Shown here in pieces: positions 23,598-34,059 of a stretch of 64,000 nt of DNA. The stretch lies in contig CM030714.1 in assembly GCA_017979445.1 (NCBI GenBank), positions 45,089,220 to 45,153,219 of the forward strand, written 5' to 3'. Under the pieces are notes generated by a model that worked only from the letters and a program-made list of their open reading frames with translations, did no database searches and was not told the DNA's origin. The stretch is from Akebia trifoliata. Its lineage: Eukaryota > Streptophyta > Magnoliopsida > Ranunculales > Lardizabalaceae. The position numbers were made by a program, and so were the translations under genes. Numbering within the stretch: the first letter of the stretch is position 1; every line of letters begins with the position of its first letter.

Positions 23598-24992
23598 CTT
23601 TAAGATCTCAGCCATCATTGATTCCAATGCTGAGTTTGGTTGAGCAACCGGAGGAGAGTAATTGGTCATAGGGTCAACAACGATCGCCCGTTGATCAGAA
23701 TTTTGAGGTGAAGAATAGGATGGCTGTGGAACCAAAGATAGGTTCGCACTAGCATGAGTTTGACGATTGAAATTTTTCTGAAACCCTGGAGGACCTCCTG
23801 ATTGGATAGGTTCACTTTGTCGATAGGAAAAATTAGGGTGAAACCTATTATCGGGATGGTACGTCTGACTATAGGAGTTAGAAGTGGGTTTCCTATACGT
23901 GCTGTAATTTCCAACAGCATTGGCTTGCTCTGACTGCGAGAGAGTCAAGGTGGGACAATTCTCTGTAGAATGATTGAAATTCTCACACAGCTAACATGAT
24001 GAAAATGTCTCTGTGGCAACTTGTAGGATTGGAGTGGCTTCTTGAAAGTTGGTTTTGACACTGAAAGCATCAAACTTTTTGTTGAGACTTTGTAGGCTAC
24101 TCACAAGGCTATTCATGACACTCTTAAGTTCAGGATCAGACTTAACCTCATACATGCCCGGCTTCTTGACTCCTAAATCTCCTCTATCAAAATCCCCTAT
24201 GTTTGTGCTCCAATTTCGAGCATTCTCAGCCAATTCGACTAAGAATTCATAAGCTTGATTAGGAGTCTGATTCATGAATTTACCCTGATGCATAGACTCG
24301 AGAAGAATACGCTGGGCTGTTGGGAGACCTCGGTAAAAGAAATTTACCAATTGAGCTTTGTCTATCCCATGGTGCGGACACTTGACAAGAAGGTCATTGA
24401 ACCTTTCCCAAGTCTGGGAGAATTCTTCATCCGATCTTCCCTTGAAGTTCTGAATGGTATTTTTGAATTGTTCCATCTTCGCCATAGAGAAGAATTTGGC
24501 CATGAATTTTCTCGACAACTCATCCCATGTAGTGATAGAGTTGGAGGACAAGGAATTTAACCAAGCCGCAGCATGGTCTTCGAGGGAAAGAGGGAATAAC
24601 CTAAGCTTGACATTCTCATCGTCGAGGTGACCATTTTTGAATGTCTGGCATAAGGTCAAGAATTTATTGAGGTGATTGTACGGTTGTTCGCTTTCAAAAC
24701 CGTGGAATTTGGGCAGCATATTGATGGTAGCTGCCCGAATTTCAAATTGTGCCACGTTAGCGGCAGGTAGAATTATACATGATGGAGGGTTGGCAGTAAT
24801 AGGTGCGAATAACTCATTGAGCGTTCGTTGATCCTCATGGATGTGATGGGGTGGAAGTGGATGTGGATCCATTTCTGGGACTGGTGGAGTAAGAACGGTA
24901 TTGTTTTCTCTTCTAATCTTAGGTAGAGGGTGAGACCTTGTGATCTCCGGATCAAATACTATTGGATTTTTCTGCGATCTCCTACCTAACAT
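23595..24992 (-). pseudogene. Athila gag, broken
   Basis: Starts at an ATG (24990-24992). A Retrotrans_gag-type capsid region lies around residues 125-255, with AAWLNSL, WDELSRKFMAKFF and KCPHHGIDKAQLVNFFYRGL. A TAG at 23991-23993 falls inside the CCHC zinc knuckle, between its first two cysteines. The same frame continues after it, through an Asn/Gln-rich region, to a TAA at 23595-23597. In active elements Gag packages RNA into particles. Confidence 0.9.
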
Positions 24993-26184
24993 ACACTACC
25001 AAATTGCACACAATAGGAGGGAGAAATTCACACGTGAAAACTGGGTGCCTATTACTAGACAGCTCCTAACTGGTTCAAAGGATTAATCAAAGCCTCCAAC
25101 CCAAATCTCTGAAATCGGAACAGCCAGTTTAATCTCTAGAGGAGAGGTGGCGTACAATGCTGAGCAAGGGCACTCTTAGATCACCTCTCGTCTTGAATAG
25201 ACGTAGTCTATCCCCTGAATTCACGTAGAACTACAGGGCAAGATTGCGCTAGGCACTGTTCACGATCAAGAAGTGCAATTGGTGCAACTTTTGATTAGCT
25301 TTGCTTAATGAGCTCGATGGAACCTAGAGTCCAGTCTAATCAAATTTTAATTAATTAATTTGCTGTGAATTTGATTTTCCTAGAAGGACAAGAAATCGGT
25401 AATGAACTCCGATTCTTATCTTATGGTGCCATCCTCGTAAGGGTGCCCTTTTTACTATGTGCAATCCAATGTGTACAGATTAGTCACTCAAAAGCAATAC
25501 AGAAACTCACTAGCGAGTGATGCGTGAGTGTTTCGAAATTTACCTCCCGTTCTAGACGGGGGATGATCGAGTTGAGTCGACTCGGGCCACCAACACCAAA
25601 CTTGGTATACGAACCCGAGGGGCTAAGATAGTTTCGTCCCACTATCGTCCGTCCCTAAATCTATTACAATCCAAGCCCTCTCGGATGAAATTAAAAATTA
25701 ATACAAGTTCAAGTTCCTAATACAAGTTGGTTTCTAAAAAAAAAATGCAGAGAATTGACAATTGATGATCTTCTTGGTGATAGAACCAATTTAGTGGATA
25801 AAAATTCCACGTGTCGCCTTCCGTCAATTTTTGTCGACTTCCGTCAAGTCCTTCACCTGAACAGAACAAAATTATTCAAATCAGAATATTAAGAAAAAAA
25901 AACCAATATGACCATTACAATGTCCATAATGTCAGAAACTTGTTCAACAAAAATCAGCAGAAAATATTGCCACGTCACCGCGACGCACTAAGGGGAAATC
26001 GCGGCGCGGTAAAATTTTGATGAAAATTGATTTTTCAAATTGGAAATGGTTTCTAATATCCTGAGGATTGTAATGAAATTTTTTTTCAATTTTTTTTCTA
26101 TTCGTTTGACTTCTGTTTCAAGCAAAACACATTCGGTTCTGTTTCGGATACTTTCCGAATTGGAAAATGAATCAATTCGCTGTC
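24993..26184 (-). other. Untranslated leader of the Athila element
   Basis: Lies between primer site and gag ATG. No long frame. It holds GC-rich motifs near 25978-26012 (CACCGCGACGC, CGCGGCGCGGT) that echo the extra segment in the 3' LTR. Confidence 0.6.
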
Positions 26185-26202
26185 CCCGGCAGCGGCGCCA
26201 TT
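26185..26202 (-). other. Primer binding site, tRNA-Asp type
   Basis: On the minus strand TGGCGCCGCTGCCGGGGA sits next to the 5' LTR. It pairs with the 3' end of plant tRNA-Asp(GTC) with one mismatch. tRNA-Asp primers are common in Athila elements. Confidence 0.82.
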
Positions 26203-26203
26203 T

Positions 26204-27481
26204 TGATCGATTGTAAAGCTTGCAATAGAGATGCAGAGATTAAGATTAAGAAATGGACTTTGGGTAAGTCGAATTCGTTCCACAGGGACAATGAGGATTC
26301 AAGGATTCATTCGGATAAAAATGCCAAAACAGAATTTAGAAACAAAAACAGATTAGTTTAAAAACAAAACAAAGTTGTAGTAGAAACTAAATTGAAATCT
26401 AAACAGAAAATAAAGATTGAAATTCTAAGAGAGAGGGATTAGAGAGTTCAATGTAGCCTTTGCAAACCATCCACAATGCAGATTAATTCTAAATCTAACT
26501 CAATCCATGTAGCAAGTCATTGCTCATGGATCGGAAAGTGGAGCCGTTTAATCAACGAAAGTAACTAAAAGTTATTCATATAAATCCTATTCTGATTGAG
26601 ATTGCTTAATCTATATTCTGATTCTTCACAGAGCATAGCCATTCTTGAACTTATCTAAGTAATGGCTATCAAAGTTGAATCAGAAATATAAACTAAGAGA
26701 TCTAATCAAAGAAGAATTTACAGAATATTTAACAAGATAAGTAAGAATAATGAATTTGAAACTACATTAAATGGATGGACTTGCTCTGGCATTATTAAAC
26801 TCTCTAAGGAGATTCTAGCCACTCATTGCAAGATTCATAGTTGCAGCAAGAAAAAAAGTAAATAAGACAATAGATGAGAAGAAAATCTAAAATAGAAATG
26901 CAACTTGATTCCTTTCTTGAGGATATCTCAAAAGAGTTACAATAGAGCCAATGGTTTATTCTTGATGTTCTCACTATACTCAAGATCTCACCAAAAGGAA
27001 AATTATAGAGAATTAAAGAGAAGAAATCAAAAATTAGAGAAGAAGAGAGCAAGGAGAGGGACCCATTCTCTAAAATCAACCCTTCAATTTATAACATTTG
27101 TATTCGGGTAATCGGGTCAACTTTTCGGATGATTCGCTTCAAACTACCCATTCAGTTACAACCACCGAAGCAATTGGAAGCTTCTGTGAAAATCTCGAGG
27201 GCAAATTCCTCGAGGTGATCGCGACGCGGTGACGTGGCGCCCAAATCGACCGAGATTTTTCTGAAAACTTCCTTTCGGCTCGCGTATTGTAACCATAGTT
27301 ATTACACCGTTTGTTGGTTTTCGAATGTACCCTTTTTACCTGAAATTAGTAACAAACTATTGTTAGTCATATTAATTTGGGATTTAATAAAATTTATTAT
27401 TATTTTAAGGGAACTATTATTTATACGATGGTAATCTCGGTGAAATTACGGTCCCAAAGTGAGATTATTGGGACCTTATCA
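26204..27481 (-). repeat. 5' LTR of the Athila element
   Basis: About 1278 bp, upstream in element direction. It starts TGATCGATTG and ends CCTTATCA on the plus strand. It is shorter than the other LTR by about 22 bases near 27220. Confidence 0.93.
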
Positions 27482-27492
27482 ACTATTATATT

Positions 27493-27780
27493 AAACTCAG
27501 ATTTAAGCATGTTGATAGTCTAAATTATATTTTTGAACTCAACGGTAACATCTATTTGACCAAAAGAGCTTTCTATAAAATTTTGAATTTTATCCATTTT
27601 GACTAAATGTTCTAATTATTCAATCATAATCATCATAAACTCAGATTTAAGCACGTTGATAGTCTAAATTATATTTTTGAACTCAATGGTAATATCTATT
27701 TGACCAAAAGAGCTTTCTATAAAATTTTGAATTTTATCCATTTTGACTAAATGTTCTAATTATTCAATCATAATCATCAT
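27493..27780. repeat. Tandem duplication, 144-bp unit, two copies
   Basis: Units 27493-27636 and 27637-27780 are almost identical; differences include AAGCATG versus AAGCACG and ACGG versus ATGG. The array starts 7 bases after the Athila target duplication. Confidence 0.93.
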
Positions 27781-28554
27781 AAGGTTCCTTGAATTGTACA
27801 TTTCATTTGTCAATTTCTTTTTGTAGCAAATCTTTATTTTAGATCGACAATGTTACAATTTATTTTTAATATTTTTTTAAAAAATTAAATAGGAAAGCAA
27901 GTCAATATAATTAACTTAATTCATCAATATACGTAATAAAATTTCATGGCATTACATAATTATAAATGATTCCTAGGTTAAGTCACAATTCTACAGGGTT
28001 ACCCCAAATATTAAAATGAGGGACCGTAAGGAAGAAAAATACAACTTCCAAACTAACTTAGGGTCTCAAGCTAATACTTGTAAAAGTTTTCTTAAGCCCA
28101 ATTAAGAGTTTCAAGAAAAATATTTTACACTCAAAGGATTTTATTGGTTATTGTGGAAGTTTCAACATCCTCAATTAACCATATGTAAAATGTTTAAACA
28201 CAAAGTTTTGGATATGTTGTAATAAGGTTAAAGGATTGGGTATGGGGATTATATTTGGCATGGAAAGAAGGTGGACTAAAGTTTCTTGATGATGAAATTA
28301 GGGTTTAGAAAGGTACTGGCCAAGTAAATGGTGGCTGTGAATTTATGGATAACAAGTTATATTGACAAAATAAAATCAAGAAAAAAAAAATAATAGAGAA
28401 GAAGATCAAAAAGGATGTGAAAGTGAAAATAAGCTTAATGCCTTGGAATCGCACCTAGAAAGGCAATCCTAACTTAGAATCACACCAAGAAGAGTCATGG
28501 CTTCACACCATAGATCCAATCTATAAAAAAATTATAAATTTTATTCAATCTCTC

Positions 28555-28601
<47 letters not shown>

Positions 28602-29603
28602 CTAGAATAATATCTCTTCAATTATTTATATAAGATTCAAACCTAATCTAATCTCAACCATCCACTTAACATAACAAGTTCTAACAATCTTGAATAAAAC
28701 TTAAATATGATAAGAACAAAAATACTATCTATGCCCAATCCCGTAATTTTATCTCCCATGAATATTTATCCTATGAAAACTACTACAAAAAAATGATAAA
28801 GCTAGAAAAATTACCCCTAAACATATATACTACGACAATGGACGAAAATAACATAAAAATAAGTACAAATACTGATCTTAATTACTAACTAAAATCTTCC
28901 TAAATATAAAACGAAATCAAATATAAAACCTAACTAATGACATAATGGAAAAAAGCTCATGATCTCAAATATCCCCACCACTAATAAAAATAATGGTATG
29001 ATACATCAATATACACACCTTATTACAATGCATCTTATCTAAGATTCTATTATTTATTATTGGTTGATTATGGCATTCATGTCGACCCCATCATTGTAGC
29101 ACACAATCTAAAGAACTCCCAAAAGAAAGCTACTATTGCACTAATTAAGAGGGTGCAGAAATCAAATCAATTTGTTTTAAACAAGGTCGAGCAGGATGTA
29201 TGGGACATAGAGAAATTCTCTTGGGAATGCACTAATTTCTATCTTGTATTATAAAGTTTTAATATGTGGATATCATCATGATTTCTCTGGTAACATAAGT
29301 AGATTTGGAGTCTTTTTTATATGTGACGACCAACGACATGACTCTGATTTCATTTCATTCTATGTACACATGTTTTACATCTCTGTTTATGTCAATCCCC
29401 TTAATCCTCAATGAATAGATTTTCTAGACTTGAGTGATCATTTCTTTTCCATCGTCCGAAGCTTGGTTTGTTGGAATGTTCATATGCCTATTTTTGTGTG
29501 GCCCAACATATACAATGATTTTTATTAAGGTTTCGGATTGTAAATTGATCAAAAAAATAAAGTAAATATGGGATTCATGTGTATAATCTGGTAACAACAC
29601 CAA
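27781..29603. other. Intergenic
   Basis: Contains a (TAA)n microsatellite of about 48 bp at 28555-28602. A short open frame at 29060-29254 has no recognisable family. Nothing else was seen. Confidence 0.5.
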
Positions 29604-30148
29604 TGTCAAACCTTCACCAATGTGCTATTGACTGGACTTGTAGTCTATCAAAAATGTGTGGCTGGGCTCGTGGCTGTAGGGTGGAATAGTAGGAAGGGGG
29701 GTGAAGTTAGTCCCATATCGACTAGGGAACGTTCGAGATTATGGGCTATAGATAGTCTAACTTTCATACCTTGTAACAATGCATTTTAAAGTCTTGAGAG
29801 AGAAACCCAAATTGAAAAAAAATAATTGCCTAATCGAGAGTTGGGTGTCACAACTGATATCAGAACAGAGGACAACTCTCCTATAATATGAGGAGTGTTG
29901 TCACACCCTCACCATTGCATTGCTGACTGGACTCGTGGTCAATGGGGCACATGTGGCTAAGCTCGTGTTTGTGAGGGGAAATAACAGGGAGGAGGATAAA
30001 GTTAGTCCCACATCGACCAAGGAATGTTCGAGATTCTGTGCAATAGGTAATCCAACTCCCTTACCTTGTAATAACGCATTTTTTTAAATCGTGAGGAAAA
30101 ATCCAAAGCGGACTATACTATTTCCTAGTCAAGGGCGAGGACATTACA
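29604..30148 (+). mobile_element. TRIM-like miniature LTR retrotransposon
   Basis: Two diverged LTRs, 29604-29852 and 29899-30148, each start TGTCA and end in CA. Between them are only 46 bases. A primer site TGATATCAGAAC at 29855-29866 differs from the initiator tRNA-Met site TGGTATCAGAGC at two positions. A purine-rich ATGAGGAGTGT at 29888-29898 precedes the second LTR. Flanks ACCAA (29599-29603) and ATCAA (30149-30153) match at 4 of 5. LTRs share roughly three quarters of their bases, so it is old. Each LTR carries AGTCCCA(C/T)ATCGAC. No coding capacity. Confidence 0.78.
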
Positions 30149-31453
30149 ATCAAGTTTTAATTGATTATAGTAATTCTAATTTTATTTTAATGTGGTATCC
30201 AGTTAATACTACATTTTCCTCGATCGCTAGGAATTAGATGTTCTCTTTATAAATAGGTACCTATTCCATCTAACTAGACAGAAAAAAAAATCTTACTATG
30301 ATTCTCGATCTATGGTCAAAAGTTCTCCATTGTAGAGTATTTTGTTTTTCAGGGGGGGGGGGGGGGGGGGGGGGTGTGGTGTTAAGCTGGAGTTTAAGGG
30401 ACTCTACTCTATAAACAAAACCTGATGAGAATAGTTACAACATAAATCTTCGATACCAATATTCTTTTCTACTCTTGATTACTCACATGGATCGAGATTG
30501 AAGTTTGTCAAATAAATATTCAAACATAGAAAAGAGACTTGTTTGAGTTGGCTCACAAGTTTTGGAGTTGATTCGACTCGATGGATTTTTCCAGTTGGGT
30601 TTTCTTAGTTTTAAAGCTATTATACAAAACTCAAAATTAATTATATTTAGTTAAGAAAAACATCAAAACTGGTGTATGGTGCTTGAATTTTCCAAATACA
30701 CCAAAAATTGCTAGAAATTTTAAAAATATTGTTGAAATGATTCAAATCTTAGACAAGTTATTGAGATGGACAAGTTACAATGGGATTTTCGCTCAGATGC
30801 CTTCGAGATCTTTAGCAATGTACATTTTCCTTATCTATTGAAAATAGAAATTAATGGGTTAATGTGGCCAAAAGAGTATGTAATGTGTCATATTTGTGAA
30901 TGGTGATAGGTTTATTAGGCTTTGCCTGGATAAAAATAATAATTAAGAACTCTTCCAAACAAGCGTTTATATTTGACCTAAAATCAAACAAGCGTTTATA
31001 TTTGACCTACTCGCACAAACAAGTAGAATAAACATATTTTCATTATTCAGCAATGGTTGATAAGACAAAACCTAATAAGTTAAAAGTGGGGCAAATTAAT
31101 TTTGAAGAAAAACGAACAAGTCAATGACTAGAAGGTGCACCTCCACACATTGATGGCTCTTACTTTTTGTAAAGGAAAAGTCAACATTACGCTTGTTAAT
31201 TGTTATTGTTTGAGTTGAGAAATTTGACTAACTATCATGACGGAATGTTCTAAGTTTGACTATTGTTGTCCTGCTGAGCTTCTCGAAAATCCTAAGATTG
31301 TAATAATTTAATGAAAACTCATGACAGTATTTATTGAAATAATTTATAGAATAAATGTAAATTTTAATACATCTGTAATCTGATCAATGTTTAAAATTAG
31401 TATCTATCATCTTAAAATTGTCTGATAATCAAATCAAATAAAAATAAAAATAA
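30149..31453. other. Intergenic
   Basis: Holds a 23-G tract at 30352-30374. From about 30700 to 31250 it resembles 13300-13850. No gene was seen. Confidence 0.5.
30352..30374. repeat. Poly(G) tract, 23 G
   Basis: Uninterrupted G run directly seen. Confidence 0.95.
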
Positions 31454-31462
31454 TTAAATATA

Positions 31463-31695
31463 GAATCCTGATAATATAACTTGCTAGATGGCATATATTC
31501 AAATGACTCCATGACATGGACAAGTTCAGGAATCGTAAATATGTTTGCCTCGGGACTCACGATCCTCTTGGGATACACTTTTTTATGGGAAAGTGCAACC
31601 ATATATTTTGAAGCATTCAGATCTACGATACCCGAACTTGTTACATCATGGAGTCATTTGAGTATGCCATCTAACAAGTCAAATTATCACGACTC
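31463..31695. mobile_element. Foldback MITE, CCTCGGGATACA family, copy 3
   Basis: A 233-bp element with a perfect 9-bp target duplication TTAAATATA at 31454-31462 and 31696-31704. Arms CAAATGACTCCATGA and TCATGGAGTCATTTG are complementary. The core reads GCCTCGGGACTCA ... TTGGGATACAC. This is the best boundary evidence for the family and points to Mutator-type mobilisation. Confidence 0.85.
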
Positions 31696-31704
31696 TTAAA
31701 TATA

Positions 31705-32401
31705 AGTGCCTTACACCTTCATTGCCGAATGTTTGATCCATCCATTTTTTTGACTTTTGCCAATAAGTGCATCGACAATCATCCTAATTAAGTCTCATCA
31801 ATATCTTGGTATTCTCTTGACTCACTTTCTCTCTCATCTCCCATTCCTACTAAAGACATTCATGATCCATGTTAATGATGAACTTAATTAATTGGGTACA
31901 GCAAAGAGAGATAAAAGTTTATATTCCTATTAATCTATTTTTTTTCAATCAAGAAAATTTATATTTTAATATTAGATTCTTTTAGCATTTATGTTAGGAC
32001 TGAAAATTAAGAGAATCTAGTAATATTAGAAACCCAAGCATGTGGGTCACATAATGAAAAGAGTCTAGAGATCCTACGCATTCTGGGCGGAGGATTAACT
32101 AAGCCATTATCCAAGGGAATTTTGAAAAGGAGATATTTTAATCATTAATTCCTTCGATTGTGGATTATGTGGCATGTGTTGAGGTGTGGGAACAGAAGGT
32201 TTCAATCCTCCACCCTAGGACCTAGGTGCATACAATCGAGACTCTAATGAAAAATATTATAAGAAGTTCTCACTTATCTTCCTATGATCTCATGAATAAC
32301 ATAATGGTCCAGTGGGATTACCTTATTACAATGCCTTTTTTCCCTGATCTTATTGCAGTGCACCTTATTTAATTTTTATTTACCTATTAGTAACTCTTTT
32401 T
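31705..32401. other. Intergenic left flank of the right duplicate
   Basis: No gene was recognised. Whether homology with the left copy continues here cannot be tested because that part lies outside the window. Confidence 0.5.
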
Positions 32402-32645
32402 TCCATTACAAATGGTGTCTCCACTAGGAGTTGGTCACCTAATTAATCAGTGTTTTACTAGGCCAACAGTTTGATAATTCTAGTTTCTACTTTAGAAACA
32501 AAGAATTACAAACAAACAAAAAATTCTTTTATTCTAGAAGGTCTAGGGGAATAAGTCAATCAAGTATCATTAAAGAAGCGGCACTGAAAAAGCTTAATTG
32601 TCCAGCACAAATGAAATTCAACTTTCTTAATGTCACATGAATCAA

Positions 32646-33019
32646 CTTGACACGTGGTGTACATCAAGAGAGATTGGACCCACCGATCAGTGGATCTCAC
32701 CAAAGCAATCACTTCAAGCCAATAATCACGGTGACTAGTTGAGAATTGACCTTGATCAATTCTTTGTAAGATCATCCAGTCTAACTTCTTTTAAACACCA
32801 TTTCAGATTCTTTTAATTGATTATATAATACTTGTTATCTAGAATTTAAAATTTTTCAACTTTGGGTTGAAGAAGTGCGCCCACAACTTAGCAACTACTT
32901 GATTTGCTCAACCATATGTTTATCGCGAGAGAGAGAGATAGAGATAGAGATAGAGATAGAGAGAGAGAGAGGTTAGTATTTGCCAAACAAAGCAATATAT
33001 GATATGTGCTCTATTTAAA
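32646..33019 (+). promoter_or_regulatory. Promoter of right DUF26 gene
   Basis: Keeps the G-box CACGTG (32651-32656), the W-box TTGACC (32746-32751) and the TATA-type TATTTAAA (33012-33019). Unlike the left copy, a GA-rich microsatellite is inserted about 40 bases before the TATA box. Confidence 0.6.
32926..32972. repeat. GA/GATA microsatellite in promoter
   Basis: About 47 bp of GAGAGA and GAGATA units. The left copy has only a short GAGAGAGAG at this place (near 520-529). Confidence 0.93.
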
Positions 33020-33083
33020 GGAAAACAATTCCTAGAAAAAAAACCAATCCAAAAAACACATCTCCCTTCCATATTCACTGACC

Positions 33084-33809
33084 ATGAATTTCTTCATGTC
33101 TTCCCCACTTTATCTCTTATCCTTCACTCTTCTTCTCCACAGCGTCACCTGCATGGATCCTCTCTTTCATTTTTGCTCCAAGTCCAAGAACTATACTTCG
33201 AATGGACCTTATGAGAAGAACTTGAACATGTTGGTGAGTTACCTCTCTACCTCAGTACCCACGACGGGTTATAGCCAAAGCTCTATAGGGAAAGGCCAAG
33301 ATGTAGTGAACGGGCTTGCTTTATGTCGGGGTGATGTCGCAAGCAAAGAGTGCAAGAATTGTGTCATTGAGGCAAGTAGTGAAATTCGCAATCGCTGTCC
33401 TAATGACAAAGGAGCGATCATATGGTACGATTACTGTCTCTTGAAGTACTCGGATGTAAATTTCTTTGGAAAAATTGCCTACGAAAACAGGTTCTACATG
33501 TGGAACATAAATAAAGTAAGCGATCCAGAATCATTTAATAAGAAAACAAGGGAGCTGTTAATTCAGCTATCTGCCAAGGCCCACGTTACTCCGCTGCTAT
33601 TCGCTACTGGAGAAGAACAGCTCGGAGAATCAGAGAAACTGTATGGTCTTGTTCAATGTACAAGGGACCTCTCTAGCACTGAGTGTAAGAAGTGTTTGGA
33701 TGATGCCATAAGTGAGCTTCCTAACTGTTGTGATGGGAAAGAAGGAGGAAGGGTTGTTGGTGGGAGTTGTAATTTTAGATATGAACTGTATCCCTTTGTC
33801 AATTCTTAG
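33084..33809 (+). CDS. Cysteine-rich repeat secretory protein (DUF26/Gnk2), second copy
   Basis: A single-exon, 241-residue paralogue of the gene at 640, without lesions. Signal peptide and both C-X8-C-X2-C motifs are unchanged. Thirteen residues differ, among them C10Y in the signal peptide, L33K just after the first cysteine of domain 1, R60T, K126N, D131A, S139W and H146D. No motif cysteine changes. By eye there are about as many silent as replacement substitutions. Silent sites are about a third as common, so this suggests moderate purifying selection (a rough estimate). As for the first copy, the lack of a membrane anchor makes an extracellular defence-type role likely. Confidence 0.93.
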   Translation: MNFFMSSPLYLLSFTLLLHSVTCMDPLFHFCSKSKNYTSNGPYEKNLNMLVSYLSTSVPTTGYSQSSIGKGQDVVNGLALCRGDVASKECKNCVIEASSEIRNRCPNDKGAIIWYDYCLLKYSDVNFFGKIAYENRFYMWNINKVSDPESFNKKTRELLIQLSAKAHVTPLLFATGEEQLGESEKLYGLVQCTRDLSSTECKKCLDDAISELPNCCDGKEGGRVVGGSCNFRYELYPFVNS

Positions 33810-33866
33810 GTGTTAAGAGGTAGAAATTCGAATTTCTAGGATCTTGGGTTACCCAGAATATTATGC

Positions 33867-33878
33867 ATAAATAAAGTG
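33867..33878 (+). terminator. Poly(A) signal of right DUF26 gene
   Basis: GCATAAATAAAG in the same position as in the left copy. Confidence 0.55.
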
Positions 33879-34027
33879 TTATAACAACACCTTTTAATTT
33901 GTTATTCCTTTACTTCTTTTTTTTTAATTTTTTTTCCAATCGACAAGTTTTTATTTTTAGTTAATTTTCTTTGCTTTCTAAAAAAGAAAATGGATTGAAA
34001 AGAGGAGAGAAATACAAGGAAATGCGC

Positions 34028-34054
34028 GGGGGGGGGGGGGGGGGGGGGGGGGGG
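34028..34054. repeat. Poly(G) tract, 27 G
   Basis: The left duplicate has only about 7 G at the matching place (near 1576-1583). The tract therefore expanded after duplication. Confidence 0.95.
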
Positions 34055-34059
34055 AATTA

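Larger units (their letters stand above)
16742..27481 (-). mobile_element. Ty3/gypsy Athila-type LTR retrotransposon, inactivated
   Basis: A full-length element on the minus strand. The 5-bp target duplication ACTAT stands at 16737-16741 and 27482-27486. LTRs begin TG and end CA. The order in element direction is LTR, primer site, gag, protease, RT, RNase H, integrase, polypurine tract, LTR. Protease DLGAS, RT FMDD and the tRNA-Asp primer site together point to the Athila lineage. There is no env-like frame in the 1.4 kb between integrase and the polypurine tract. LTRs differ at about 25 positions by eye plus one indel of about 22 bases, roughly 2 percent, so insertion was fairly recent. Confidence 0.93.

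Noticed and set aside
29604..30148. AGTCCCACATCG in the TRIM LTRs read as an snRNA gene promoter
   Set aside because: No TATA box at the required spacing and no U-snRNA sequence downstream. The motif is part of a repeated LTR.
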